Origin: Acidobacteriaceae bacterium
GTDB taxonomy: Bacteria > Acidobacteriota > Terriglobia > Terriglobales > SbA1
Length of the DNA: 9,670 nt
Direction: 5' to 3'
Assembly: GCA_003136335.1 (NCBI GenBank)
Contig: PLEA01000692.1
Coordinates: forward strand, 502-10,171
Part shown: piece by piece, positions 1 to 6,828 of the stretch
How the letters are laid out: every line of letters begins with the position of its first letter
Numbering within the stretch: position 1 is the first letter of the stretch
Made by a program: the position numbers and the translations under genes
The notes under the pieces: model-generated
Database searches by the model: none
Seen by the model: the letters and a program-made list of their open reading frames with translations, nothing else
Told to the model about the DNA's origin: nothing

Positions 1-89
1 GGGCGTTTTGTTTTGCTCCCCGGTTTTTCCCATTCACGTCCGCAATCCACCGGGCGCTCCGACCGCCGCAAATCAGTTAAAATAATCTC

Positions 90-2582
90 TTGGGTCACCC
101 TGCACTCACCCGGTATAAAGCTTCCCGCCGCGCGCGCCAGACGGCGCTCCCGCTTGTTTTTTTCTTGCTGTTGCTGGTAATGCCGCTGACCCTTATCGGC
201 GCCGCCCGCGCCGACAATGCCGCCTTTGATCTCATCGGTCCCAAGGTTGACGTTCGAGTTCAACGCGCCGGAGTGACGCTGCCGATTGCGGAAGTGCCCA
301 ATCTGCAGCCGGGAGACCGGCTGTGGGTCCATCCGGATCTGCCCGACAGTCAGTCGGTGCGCTATCTGATGGTCGTGGTTTTTCTGCGAGGCGCCACCAA
401 CCCTCCTCCGGATTCCTGGTTTACCCGCGTGGAAACCTGGAGCAAGCCTGTCCACGACGAAGGCATCTTCGTCACCGTGCCGGAAGAGGCCGAGGAAGCC
501 CTCGTCTTTCTGGCTCCCGACACTGGCGGAGCCTTCAGCACCTTGCGTACCGCAGTTCGGGGAAAGCCGGGTGCTTTCGTGCGCGCCTCGCAGGATCTGG
601 TGCAAGCCAGTCTCGACCGCGCCCGTCTGGAAAAATATCTCGATGCCGTTCGCGAGATTTCCGCCAGCGATCCCGAGCAATTGAAAGCACGCACAACTTT
701 ACTGGCGCGCAGTCTGAACATCCGCCTCGAGCAGCAGTGCTTCGACAAGCCGACCGCCCAGCAGGCCCCGTGCCTCACCCAGAACACAGATCAGTTGGTC
801 CTCGACGACGCGCACAGCCAGACCATGGTCGCGACCCTGACCTCGGGCCCATCCAGCGACCTGCTTGCGCAAATCACTTCCACGCCCAACGCCCGCAGCG
901 GCTACTACAGTCCTTACGTCGGAGCGGTGGTCGATGTCGCCCGCATCTTGAGCACGACCCACACCGCGCAATATCAGTACATCCCCGCGCTGGCCTTGCC
1001 CAAACAGGACGAACTCAATCTGCGCCTGAACAATCCTCCCTCCTTTCGCAATCCGAAATCGGTGATCGTGATCGGCCTGCCGCCGGTGCGCCCAGCTCCC
1101 GTTCCGCCCTTGCGCGCGGTCGATCCGGCTCAAGTATTTTGCGCGGGCAAGCCTTCGCTTCTACTTCCCGCCGAGGGCGCTCCGCTCATTTTTGCCACGG
1201 AACTCGCGCACAACTTCGTTCTTCACGTGGAGGCCAAGTCCGCTCCGGCCATCGACCTGCCCGCAACGCCGGACCCCATGCGTGGAGGATTTTCGATCGA
1301 GACCCAGGCCCTCCAGTCGGCCGACCTGGACGGGGAAGTTACCGGAATTCTCCGCGGATCCTGGGGTTTCCATCCCTTCGATGGACCGCACTACCGGCTG
1401 CGCACCTCCAGGCCGGCACAGTGGATTGTCGCCTCCAAAGATGCCAGTGCGCTGATCGTCGGTCGCGAAGACACGCTACATCTGCAATCGTCGGACGCAT
1501 GTTGTGTGAGCGCAGTGAAGATCAAAGATGAGCGGGGAAAACTGCTGGAGACCGAATGGAAGAGCTCGAAGCCAGACGAACTCGAGGTAAAAGTCCCGCT
1601 GCAAAAAGCCGATGCGGGATCGGTCACTATGTTGATCCGAAAGTTTGGACTGAAAGAAGCCGATGAGATTCCACTTCACACCTACGCCGAAGCGGGTCGG
1701 CTCGACAGTTTCAGCATCCACGCTGGCGACGCCGACGGCATTCTCAAAGGCACACGCCTGGATCAGGTCGACAGCCTCGACGTGAACACTCTTCGCTTCA
1801 TCCCGGATTCACTCACCCGCGCCCACCAGCAGGACGAACTCAAACTGACCACGCCAGACCCAGCCGTTAAAACCAAGCTTCATCCCGGAGACTCGATCGT
1901 CGTACACGCGACTCTCAAAGATGGCCGCGTCCTCGATCTCAAATCGGAGATCGAAGCCCCGCGCCCCTCGGTCAGCCTGCTCAACCAGAGCGTGCAACTC
2001 GATCAGACGTCCTCCCCGCTCACTGTTCATCTCGGCAGTGACGACGAATTGCCGCAGAATGGTCGACTGAATTTCTTCCTCAAAACTCAAATGCCCGAAA
2101 CGTTCCCTTCCACGGAAAAGATCGAAATTGCGACAGCCGATGAATCCTTCCGTGTCCTGCTGAGTTTTACAAACGGCAATCTCACCCTGCAGGACTCGAA
2201 GACGGTCTTCGCGGTTCTGGATCCCATGAAACTGCTCGGCCCTTCGGCATTCGGACCGCTGAAGTTCCGCCCGGTCACAGCCGACGGCGCCGACGGCGAC
2301 TGGCAGCCGCTGGTGGACTTGGTGCGCATTCCTGCGCTCAAAGGAATTCGCTGCGTGCCCGAACCCGAAAAGCAGTGCACCCTCAACGGCGACAAACTTT
2401 TTCTGCTCGACTCCGTCAGCACCGATGCGGAGTTTGTTAACTCGGTCAATGTCCCAGAAGGTTTTGTGGAGGATGCATTGGCGATTCCGCCGCCCAAAGG
2501 AAAAACGCTCTACATCCGCCTTCGCGACGACCCCGACACCGTCGATACTGTAACGCTCCCCATGCTAACCGCCCAGCCCTAA
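90..2582 (+). CDS. Large exported protein of unknown function (830 aa)
   Basis: I do not recognise this gene. The predicted start is a TTG, the first possible start after an in-frame stop at 78-80; no clear Shine-Dalgarno precedes it. The next in-frame ATG (180) would remove the hydrophobic core of the signal peptide, which supports the TTG. Residues 11-17 are basic, 19-37 hydrophobic, and an ARA|D cleavage site falls near 41/42, so export is likely. No further clear membrane span is visible. Residues 45-80 (GPKVDVRVQRAG..LPI..VPNLQPGDRLWV) faintly resemble a beta-grasp/SLBB-like opening, a weak idea only. Residues 165-245 look helical; 380-830 look beta-rich and Ig-like, with recurring 'LxxGDxIxVxA' type segments. 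Cysteines sit at 217, 228, 351, 471, 472, 755 and 763, possibly forming disulfides. Third positions are C-rich, unlike the G-rich genes downstream. The gene appears monocistronic. That it is a real coding gene is fairly sure; its function is open. Confidence 0.85.
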   Translation: MGHPALTRYKASRRARQTALPLVFFLLLLVMPLTLIGAARADNAAFDLIGPKVDVRVQRAGVTLPIAEVPNLQPGDRLWVHPDLPDSQSVRYLMVVVFLRGATNPPPDSWFTRVETWSKPVHDEGIFVTVPEEAEEALVFLAPDTGGAFSTLRTAVRGKPGAFVRASQDLVQASLDRARLEKYLDAVREISASDPEQLKARTTLLARSLNIRLEQQCFDKPTAQQAPCLTQNTDQLVLDDAHSQTMVATLTSGPSSDLLAQITSTPNARSGYYSPYVGAVVDVARILSTTHTAQYQYIPALALPKQDELNLRLNNPPSFRNPKSVIVIGLPPVRPAPVPPLRAVDPAQVFCAGKPSLLLPAEGAPLIFATELAHNFVLHVEAKSAPAIDLPATPDPMRGGFSIETQALQSADLDGEVTGILRGSWGFHPFDGPHYRLRTSRPAQWIVASKDASALIVGREDTLHLQSSDACCVSAVKIKDERGKLLETEWKSSKPDELEVKVPLQKADAGSVTMLIRKFGLKEADEIPLHTYAEAGRLDSFSIHAGDADGILKGTRLDQVDSLDVNTLRFIPDSLTRAHQQDELKLTTPDPAVKTKLHPGDSIVVHATLKDGRVLDLKSEIEAPRPSVSLLNQSVQLDQTSSPLTVHLGSDDELPQNGRLNFFLKTQMPETFPSTEKIEIATADESFRVLLSFTNGNLTLQDSKTVFAVLDPMKLLGPSAFGPLKFRPVTADGADGDWQPLVDLVRIPALKGIRCVPEPEKQCTLNGDKLFLLDSVSTDAEFVNSVNVPEGFVEDALAIPPPKGKTLYIRLRDDPDTVDTVTLPMLTAQP

Positions 2583-2645
2583 GTGCTTCCATTTCATTAA
2601 TGACGCATTTCGAATATCTGGGGCCATTTTTTGACATCATCCCGA

Positions 2646-2761
2646 ACTCGGCGCAGTTCAGCCGAGTAAGGGAACTCGCGCGGGCCGAGGCGCGCCGTCG
2701 TGTGCGCGCGAGATCCTTCCCTTCGCCTGAACAACGGCTCCGGTCGTCGTTAGAGAAGGAT
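2646..2761. repeat. Overlapping inverted repeats in the spacer after the exported protein
   Basis: Three stems are visible. ACTCGGC (2646-2652) pairs perfectly with GCCGAGT (2661-2667) across an 8-nt loop. CTCGCGCG (2675-2682) pairs with CGCGCGAG (2705-2712) and extends by three pairs after one mismatch (2671-2673 with 2714-2716). ATCCTTC (2713-2719) can alternatively pair with GAAGGAT (2755-2761), sharing bases with the second stem. None is followed by a T run, so a classical Rho-independent terminator is not supported. The arrangement resembles dispersed palindromic intergenic repeats. Apart from this and the purine array that follows, I see no gene in 2583-2838. Confidence 0.6.
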
Positions 2762-2785
2762 GACCCCCATGAGAGATAGGGACCA

Positions 2786-2830
2786 AGAGAAGGGAAGAGA
2801 AGGGAGAGAAGGGAGAGAAGGAGAGAAGGG
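2786..2830 (+). repeat. Purine 9-mer tandem array (AGAGAAGGG x5)
   Basis: Five units of AGAGAAGGG occur at 2786-2794, 2796-2804, 2805-2813, 2814-2821 (one G missing) and 2822-2830, with one extra A after the first unit. The tract is uninterrupted purine on the + strand. It ends eight bases before the permease start and supplies its G-rich ribosome binding site, so unit gain or loss would change the sequence just upstream of translation initiation. Confidence 0.85.
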
Positions 2831-2832
2831 AG
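2828..2832 (+). promoter_or_regulatory. Ribosome binding site of the permease, deciding a TTG start
   Basis: GGGAG sits six bases before the TTG at 2839. The alternative ATG at 2851 would leave an 18-base spacer, too long for efficient pairing. This favours the TTG. However, the motif is also the edge of a purine repeat, so the match could be partly fortuitous. Confidence 0.5.
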
Positions 2833-2838
2833 CGTCGG

Positions 2839-4305
2839 TTGACGACCCAGATGGCGGAGAGTAGGCTCTGTGAACCTTTGTGCGCGAGGAGCCATCTGGC
2901 AGAGCATAGTGAGCGGACGGATCTGGTTCGTGGTTTGGGGCTGTGGTCTGCTACTGCGATTGTGATTGGCGACACGATTGGCACGGGGGTTTTTCTGGTT
3001 ACCAGCGACATGGCCCGGGCTGTGGGCTCGGCTACGCTGGTGTTTGTTGCGTGGATTGTCGGCGGGCTTATTGTGCTCTGCGGCGCTTTTTGCTATGCGG
3101 AGCTGGGCGCGGCATTTCCTAAAGCGGGCGGGCCTTACGTTTATCTGAATCGCGGGCTTGGTCCTTTGTGGGGATTTCTTTTTGGGTGGATGAGTTCGTT
3201 TCTGGAGCGGCCGGTGGCTATGGCAACGCTGGCGGCCGGATTTTTGCGGTTTGCGGGATTTCTGTTTCCAATTGTGGGTACTCCGTTGTTCCGCGGACAT
3301 CTTGGAAGTTACGAATTTAGGTTCACCGTGGCTCAACCACTCGCGGCGGTGGTGGTATTGGTGGTGACGGCGATCAATTATTTGAGTGTGCGGATGGGTG
3401 GAGCGATCCAGGTGCTGCTGACCTGTTTGAAGATGGGAACGATCGTGGTGATTGTGATCGCGGGCGTGGTTTTTGGAAGACAACATGTGGGGGATGCTGC
3501 TCCGCTGGTTACACATTTCGGGTGGGGAACGATTGGAGCTGTGCTCACGGCGCTGGTTCCGGCGATGTGGGCCTACAACGGGTTCAATGATTTGGGAGAC
3601 TTGGGCGAAGAGATTGTGAATCCGCAGAAGAATATTCCGGTCGCAATTATTTTTGGATTGCTCACGGTTGGAGGATTGTACCTGTTGGCGAATGTGGTTT
3701 ACTTCCACACTTTGTCGTTCGCGCAGATCGCTGGTTCGCAGCACGTTGCATCGGATGTGTTGCGGTCGTTTGGCGGTACTCGCGGGGCGGCCTGGCTTAC
3801 GGTGGCGATGGCTGTTTCGGCATTGGGAGCGCTGCACGTGGTTGTGATGACGGGGGCGCGGATTCCTTATGCGATGGCGCGGGACGGTGTTTTCTTTCAA
3901 TTTGCCAAGCGGATTCAACCGTCTTTCCACACGCCTGGTGGGGCGTTGATTTTTCTGGGGTGCGTGGCGGCGCTGCTGGCGTTGACGGGGACTTTTGAGG
4001 AACTTTATTCGCTGTTTGTGTTTGCGGTTTGGATTTTTTTCGCGTTGACTGCGGTCGCGGTGCTGCGGTTGCGTAGAACTGAGCCGGAGCTTTCGCGGCC
4101 TTATCGGGCTTGGGGTTATCCGTGGACGGTGCTCATTTTCTTTTTTGCGGCCGTGGCTTTGACTATTAACTTGTGGATGGTGCGACCGGTGCGGTCGTCG
4201 CTGGGGATTATCGTGATCGTGGCGGGCGTTCCGTTCTTTTATCGGTGGCGCAAGGTGGATCGTGGGGCTGAAAATTCAGGCCGAAATAATTTCTTCTCGC
4301 GTTAG
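2839..4305 (+). CDS. APC-superfamily amino acid permease (LAT/SteT-like)
   Basis: This is an inner-membrane secondary transporter of the amino acid-polyamine-organocation superfamily, 488 aa with about 12 hydrophobic segments, the usual size for bacterial members. The first helix carries the substrate-binding glycine motif IGDTIGTGVF (43-52). Helix 6 has WAYNGFND followed by LGEEIVNPQKNIP (244-267), the signature of the LAT subgroup (eukaryotic L-type light chains, Bacillus SteT). TGARIPYAMARDG (338-350) and the C-terminal SRPYRAWGYPW (419-429) are also typical. The substrate is probably an amino acid taken up by exchange or proton symport; the sequence does not show which. The TTG start is chosen for its spacing from GGGAG; ATG 2851 would shorten only the cytoplasmic tail by four residues. 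The gene stands alone between two repeat-rich spacers. The family call is secure, the substrate unknown. Confidence 0.93.
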   Translation: MTTQMAESRLCEPLCARSHLAEHSERTDLVRGLGLWSATAIVIGDTIGTGVFLVTSDMARAVGSATLVFVAWIVGGLIVLCGAFCYAELGAAFPKAGGPYVYLNRGLGPLWGFLFGWMSSFLERPVAMATLAAGFLRFAGFLFPIVGTPLFRGHLGSYEFRFTVAQPLAAVVVLVVTAINYLSVRMGGAIQVLLTCLKMGTIVVIVIAGVVFGRQHVGDAAPLVTHFGWGTIGAVLTALVPAMWAYNGFNDLGDLGEEIVNPQKNIPVAIIFGLLTVGGLYLLANVVYFHTLSFAQIAGSQHVASDVLRSFGGTRGAAWLTVAMAVSALGALHVVVMTGARIPYAMARDGVFFQFAKRIQPSFHTPGGALIFLGCVAALLALTGTFEELYSLFVFAVWIFFALTAVAVLRLRRTEPELSRPYRAWGYPWTVLIFFFAAVALTINLWMVRPVRSSLGIIVIVAGVPFFYRWRKVDRGAENSGRNNFFSR

Positions 4306-4331
4306 GGATTACGAACTGCGTTAGGTTAAAT

Positions 4332-4374
4332 CCCCACTCTAGTCTCTGCAAAGCACGCAGAGACTAGAGTGGGG
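4332..4374. repeat. Perfect 18-bp inverted repeat with 7-nt loop
   Basis: CCCCACTCTAGTCTCTGC (4332-4349) is exactly complementary to 4357-4374, leaving the loop AAAGCAC. It lies 27 bases after the permease stop. An RNA hairpin this long would be very stable and could protect or terminate the permease transcript, but no T run follows on either strand. The 'AGAGTGGGGCACCC' edge resembles a palindromic repeat I associate with acidobacterial intergenic regions, which is recollection rather than a search result. Confidence 0.85.
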
Positions 4375-4400
4375 CACCCGTTTCCCCTCAATTTACTTTT

Positions 4401-4419
4401 CCTCGGAGGACAGCCGAGG
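4401..4419. repeat. Short inverted repeat in the spacer before the carbonic anhydrase gene
   Basis: CCTCGG (4401-4406) pairs with CCGAGG (4414-4419) over a 7-nt loop. It is directly followed by a low-complexity stretch resembling 'AACCACAGAGGGCAC' (4421-4435). No function is evident; it may be part of the same repeat-rich spacer as the 18-bp palindrome. Confidence 0.4.
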
Positions 4420-4520
4420 TAACCACAGAGGGCACTGGGGCGCACAGCGGAATTCGTTGATCTGCCGCGGCTCTTACGCCGGGATGCGGTCTCGTGGTAT
4501 TTTCAATTTCCTTCCCAAAT

Positions 4521-5033
4521 ATGATTCGATCCTACAAAGGTGTGCGACCGGCGATTCCGGCGACTTGTTATGTGGACGAGTCGGCGCAGATTATTGGCGA
4601 CGTGGTGCTGGGTGAGCACGTTTCGGTGTGGATGAATGCGGTGGTGCGCGGGGACGTGCATGAGATCCGTATTGGGGCTCACTCCAACGTGCAGGACAAC
4701 AGCGTGCTGCACGGGATGAAGCAGCAATGGGGCGTTTATCTGGGCGAGTATGTGACGGTCGGGCATTCGGTGACGCTGCATGGGTGCGTGATTGAGGATC
4801 GGTGTTTGATTGGAATGGGGACGATTATTTTGAATGGGGCAAGGATCGGAGCGGGGTCGATTATCGCGGCGGGGACGTTGATTCCGGAGAAGACGGTGGT
4901 TGAGCCGGGTTCGTTGTGGATGGGGTCTCCGGGGAAGTTTCGGCGGAAACTGGAGGCGGCGGATCAGGAAGCGATCATGCGGTACGCGCGGAATTATCTT
5001 GAGTATAAGGATGACTATTTGCGGGAGAGGTAG
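4521..5033 (+). CDS. Gamma-carbonic anhydrase family protein (CamH/YrdA-like, left-handed beta-helix)
   Basis: This is a 170-aa hexapeptide-repeat protein of the gamma-carbonic anhydrase family, expected to form a cytoplasmic trimer of left-handed beta-helices with metal at the subunit interfaces. Residues matching the archaeal Cam active site are present: Arg43, Asp45, Gln58, Asp59, and the three metal-ligand histidines His64 (SVLH), His82 (VGH) and His87 (LHGC). The acidic-loop proton shuttle of true Cam is absent: position 46 is Val where Cam has Glu62, as in the shorter CamH/YrdA subgroup. CO2 hydration is therefore plausible but unproven; some relatives are inactive or have other roles. 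I choose ATG 4521 because MIRSYKG..P matches the usual family N-terminus. An in-frame GTG at 4494 would add nine residues; neither start has a strong ribosome binding site. No partner gene is adjacent in an obvious operon. Confidence 0.92.
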   Translation: MIRSYKGVRPAIPATCYVDESAQIIGDVVLGEHVSVWMNAVVRGDVHEIRIGAHSNVQDNSVLHGMKQQWGVYLGEYVTVGHSVTLHGCVIEDRCLIGMGTIILNGARIGAGSIIAAGTLIPEKTVVEPGSLWMGSPGKFRRKLEAADQEAIMRYARNYLEYKDDYLRER

Positions 5034-5074
5034 GCGTCTAGAGTGACCTCGGACCTCAGACCTCAGCAGAAGCA

Positions 5075-5253
5075 AAACGTCCCGGAGGGACGTTTGACAG
5101 TAGCCTGGTGTTTCAACGCCGGGTTTGCGCGATGAACTGGAATACCGTCCCGTTAGGAACGGCTGAAATCAGAAATGCAGAGATTGGGTGCGTTTCAGCC
5201 GTGTCTACGGCACGGGAAACTAAGGCCGGCTTACCCGCCGCTGAAGCGGCGGG
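5075..5253. repeat. Multi-hairpin palindromic repeat element between the carbonic anhydrase gene and hisS
   Basis: The whole 263-base spacer is built of stems. AAACGTCCC (5075-5083) pairs perfectly with 5087-5095 across GGA. An imperfect stem surrounds GTTTCAAC near 5103-5125. CCGTCCC pairs with GGAACGG near 5147-5161 with one mismatch. CGGCTGAAA (5160-5168) pairs perfectly with 5193-5201. CCCGCCGC (5234-5241) pairs perfectly with 5246-5253 across a TGAA tetraloop. This is the pattern of REP/BIME-like clustered palindromes. A 60-codon open frame runs through it (5108-5290) but is composed of the arms and is not credible. The first hairpin could also shield the 3' end of the upstream transcript. 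Confidence 0.75.
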
Positions 5254-5296
5254 CTATTATCGAACTCCGGGACTGGGAACGGAAGAATGACAGCTC

Positions 5297-6688
5297 ATGA
5301 TTAAAGCGGTGCGAGGGACGCGGGATTTGCTGCCGCCAGAGACGGCGCTGTGGAATGTTGTGGAGGCGGCGGTGCGGGATGTGTTTCGCGCTTATAACTT
5401 CCAGGAAATTCGCACGCCGATTTTCGAGGCGACGGAGTTGTTTGCGCGCGGCGTCGGCGAAGAGACGGACATTGTCGCGAAAGAAATGTATACGTGGGAG
5501 GATCGCGGTGGCACTCTGAGCAACAAGTTTGGTGAGCTACTCGATCTGGTTGACCTGGCTCGACAAAATCCGGCATCGACTCCAACTCTGGATACGGTGA
5601 AGCTCTTTAACGAATACCTTGGCCCGGGCAAGTGGAAAGGACAATCCCTCACTCTCCGGCCCGAGAACACTGCGGGCGTGGTGCGGGCTTACATTGAGCA
5701 CCAGCTCTGGGATCGCGGGCTGAACAAGCTGTACTACATTGGGCCGCAGTTTCGGCGGGAGCGGCCGCAGAAGGGGCGGTACCGGCAGTTTTATCAGATT
5801 GGGGCGGAGGTGATTGGGCCGGCGTCGGCGGGGAGTGAGCGCCCGATTCGAGATGCGGAAGTGCTGGAGATGCTGGACACGCTGCTGCGCAGGCTCGGGA
5901 TCGCTGACTTTACTCTGTACATAAATTCCGTCGGAGATGCTGGAGACCGAGCCGCTTATAATGACGCGCTGCGCAAAGCCCTCCAACCTGTAGTAGGACA
6001 GATGTGTACGGATTGTCAGAGGCGGGCGGTGACGAATCCGCTGCGCGTATTCGACTGCAAGGTGCCGGAGGATCAGCCGATTATAGCGACGCTGCCGCTT
6101 ATCAGCAGTTATCTCGGAGATCAAAGCAAGGAGCACTTTCAGAGTGTGCAGGCACTTCTGAAAGAGGCGGGTGTTGCTTTCGAGGTGAATCCGCGGCTGG
6201 TTCGCGGACTGGATTATTACACGCGGACGGCGTTTGAGTTTACGCACGGAGCGTTGGGAGCGCAGAACGCGATTCTGGGCGGCGGAAGATATGACGGGCT
6301 GGCGGAATTGCTGGGCAGTCCGCAGCCTGCGCCGGGGATTGGATTTGCGATTGGAGAAGACCGGTTGGTGATGGCACTGCACGCGCGAGCATCCGAGACG
6401 GCCCCGAGTGTGGACGCTTATATAGCGCCTGTCGGAGAAGGGATGAATCGAAAGGCGCTGCGCTTGGCCGGAGATCTGCGGCGCGAAGGTTTGATCGTCG
6501 AGCTCGGGGACCGCAGTTTTCGTCTGAAGAAGATGTTTGAGGCGGCGACGAAGGCGGGGGCGAAGTATATCCTGATTGTGGGGGAGAATGAAGTGAAGGC
6601 GGATGCGTTTGCGGTGAAGAATCTGGCGACGGGGGAGCAGGTTTCGGTGGCGCGCGGGGAGTTGGCGCGGAGGATTCGTGGGGAGTGA
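5297..6688 (+). CDS. hisS: Histidyl-tRNA synthetase with an internal insertion
   Basis: This cytoplasmic class II synthetase charges tRNA-His using ATP and histidine. The N-terminus MIKAVRGTRDLLP is diagnostic and fixes the start; a weak GGAAGA lies ten bases upstream. Visible signatures are SLTLRPE (117-123), motif 2 GPQFRRERPQKGRYRQFYQ (149-167), the HisA loop RGLDYYTRTAFEF (303-315) with catalytic Arg303, GGGRYDGL (328-335), and motif 3 GIGFAIGEDR (347-356). The anticodon-binding domain covers about 370-463. At 463 aa it is longer than the usual 420-430. The excess lies at residues 73-116 (5513-5644), between the conserved EMYTWEDRGG and SLTLRPE segments, which are nearly contiguous in E. 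coli HisS. All catalytic motifs survive, so the enzyme should be active. Upstream is a hairpin cluster, downstream a heptamer repeat. Confidence 0.97.
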   Translation: MIKAVRGTRDLLPPETALWNVVEAAVRDVFRAYNFQEIRTPIFEATELFARGVGEETDIVAKEMYTWEDRGGTLSNKFGELLDLVDLARQNPASTPTLDTVKLFNEYLGPGKWKGQSLTLRPENTAGVVRAYIEHQLWDRGLNKLYYIGPQFRRERPQKGRYRQFYQIGAEVIGPASAGSERPIRDAEVLEMLDTLLRRLGIADFTLYINSVGDAGDRAAYNDALRKALQPVVGQMCTDCQRRAVTNPLRVFDCKVPEDQPIIATLPLISSYLGDQSKEHFQSVQALLKEAGVAFEVNPRLVRGLDYYTRTAFEFTHGALGAQNAILGGGRYDGLAELLGSPQPAPGIGFAIGEDRLVMALHARASETAPSVDAYIAPVGEGMNRKALRLAGDLRREGLIVELGDRSFRLKKMFEAATKAGAKYILIVGENEVKADAFAVKNLATGEQVSVARGELARRIRGE

Positions 6689-6696
6689 CGGGATAC

Positions 6697-6735
6697 GATT
6701 GTTGATTGTTGATTTCTGATTGTTGATTCTTGAAT
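6697..6735 (+). repeat. Degenerate heptanucleotide array (GATTGTT type)
   Basis: Starting eight bases after the hisS stop, units GATTGTT, GATTGTT, GATTTCT, GATTGTT, GATTCTT and GAATC follow in strict 7-nt register. The AT-rich composition contrasts with the GC-rich genes. A 20-nt core (6702-6721) recurs in inverse orientation at 7429-7448, on the far side of the next gene. Confidence 0.85.
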
Positions 6736-6747
6736 CCGTGCAACGGG

Positions 6748-6803
6748 CATTCCGGAGGTGGCGAAAGGGCAGCAGATTCCTGTCGCTGGCGCTCCTCGGA
6801 ATG
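6748..6803. repeat. Imperfect inverted repeat upstream of the DUF4440 gene
   Basis: CATTCCGGAGG (6748-6758) pairs with CCTCGGAATG (6794-6803) with one bulged G. The shorter ATTCC at 6776-6780 can alternatively pair with 6798-6802. The right arm ends fourteen bases before the ribosome binding site GGGAGG (6818-6823). The 'CAGATTCCT..GGAATGACA' pattern resembles a dispersed palindromic repeat. A role in translation control is only a possibility. Confidence 0.5.
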
Positions 6804-6828
6804 ACAAAAGGATCTTCGGGAGGCATCC

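Noticed and set aside
323..1531. 402-codon + strand frame inside the exported-protein gene
   Set aside because: Ser/Arg/Gly-rich out-of-frame translation with no signal peptide; the overlapping 830-aa frame has a proper signal peptide and balanced composition.
2631..2659. Perfect TTGACA (2631-2636) as a -35 promoter box for the permease
   Set aside because: No recognisable -10 box lies at 16-18 bases spacing, and the sequence runs into a hairpin.
2446..3930. 494-codon minus-strand open frame across the first gene's end and the permease
   Set aside because: It is antisense to the well-supported permease, has a low-complexity Arg/His/Pro-rich composition with no family pattern, and arises from codon bias of the sense gene.
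5108..5290. 60-codon open frame just before hisS
   Set aside because: It is made of palindrome arms and has no convincing ribosome binding site; better explained as a repeat element.
5537..6826. 429-codon minus-strand open frame antisense to hisS
   Set aside because: hisS motifs on the other strand are unambiguous; the antisense product is Arg/Pro-rich, domainless, and typical of high-GC shadow frames.
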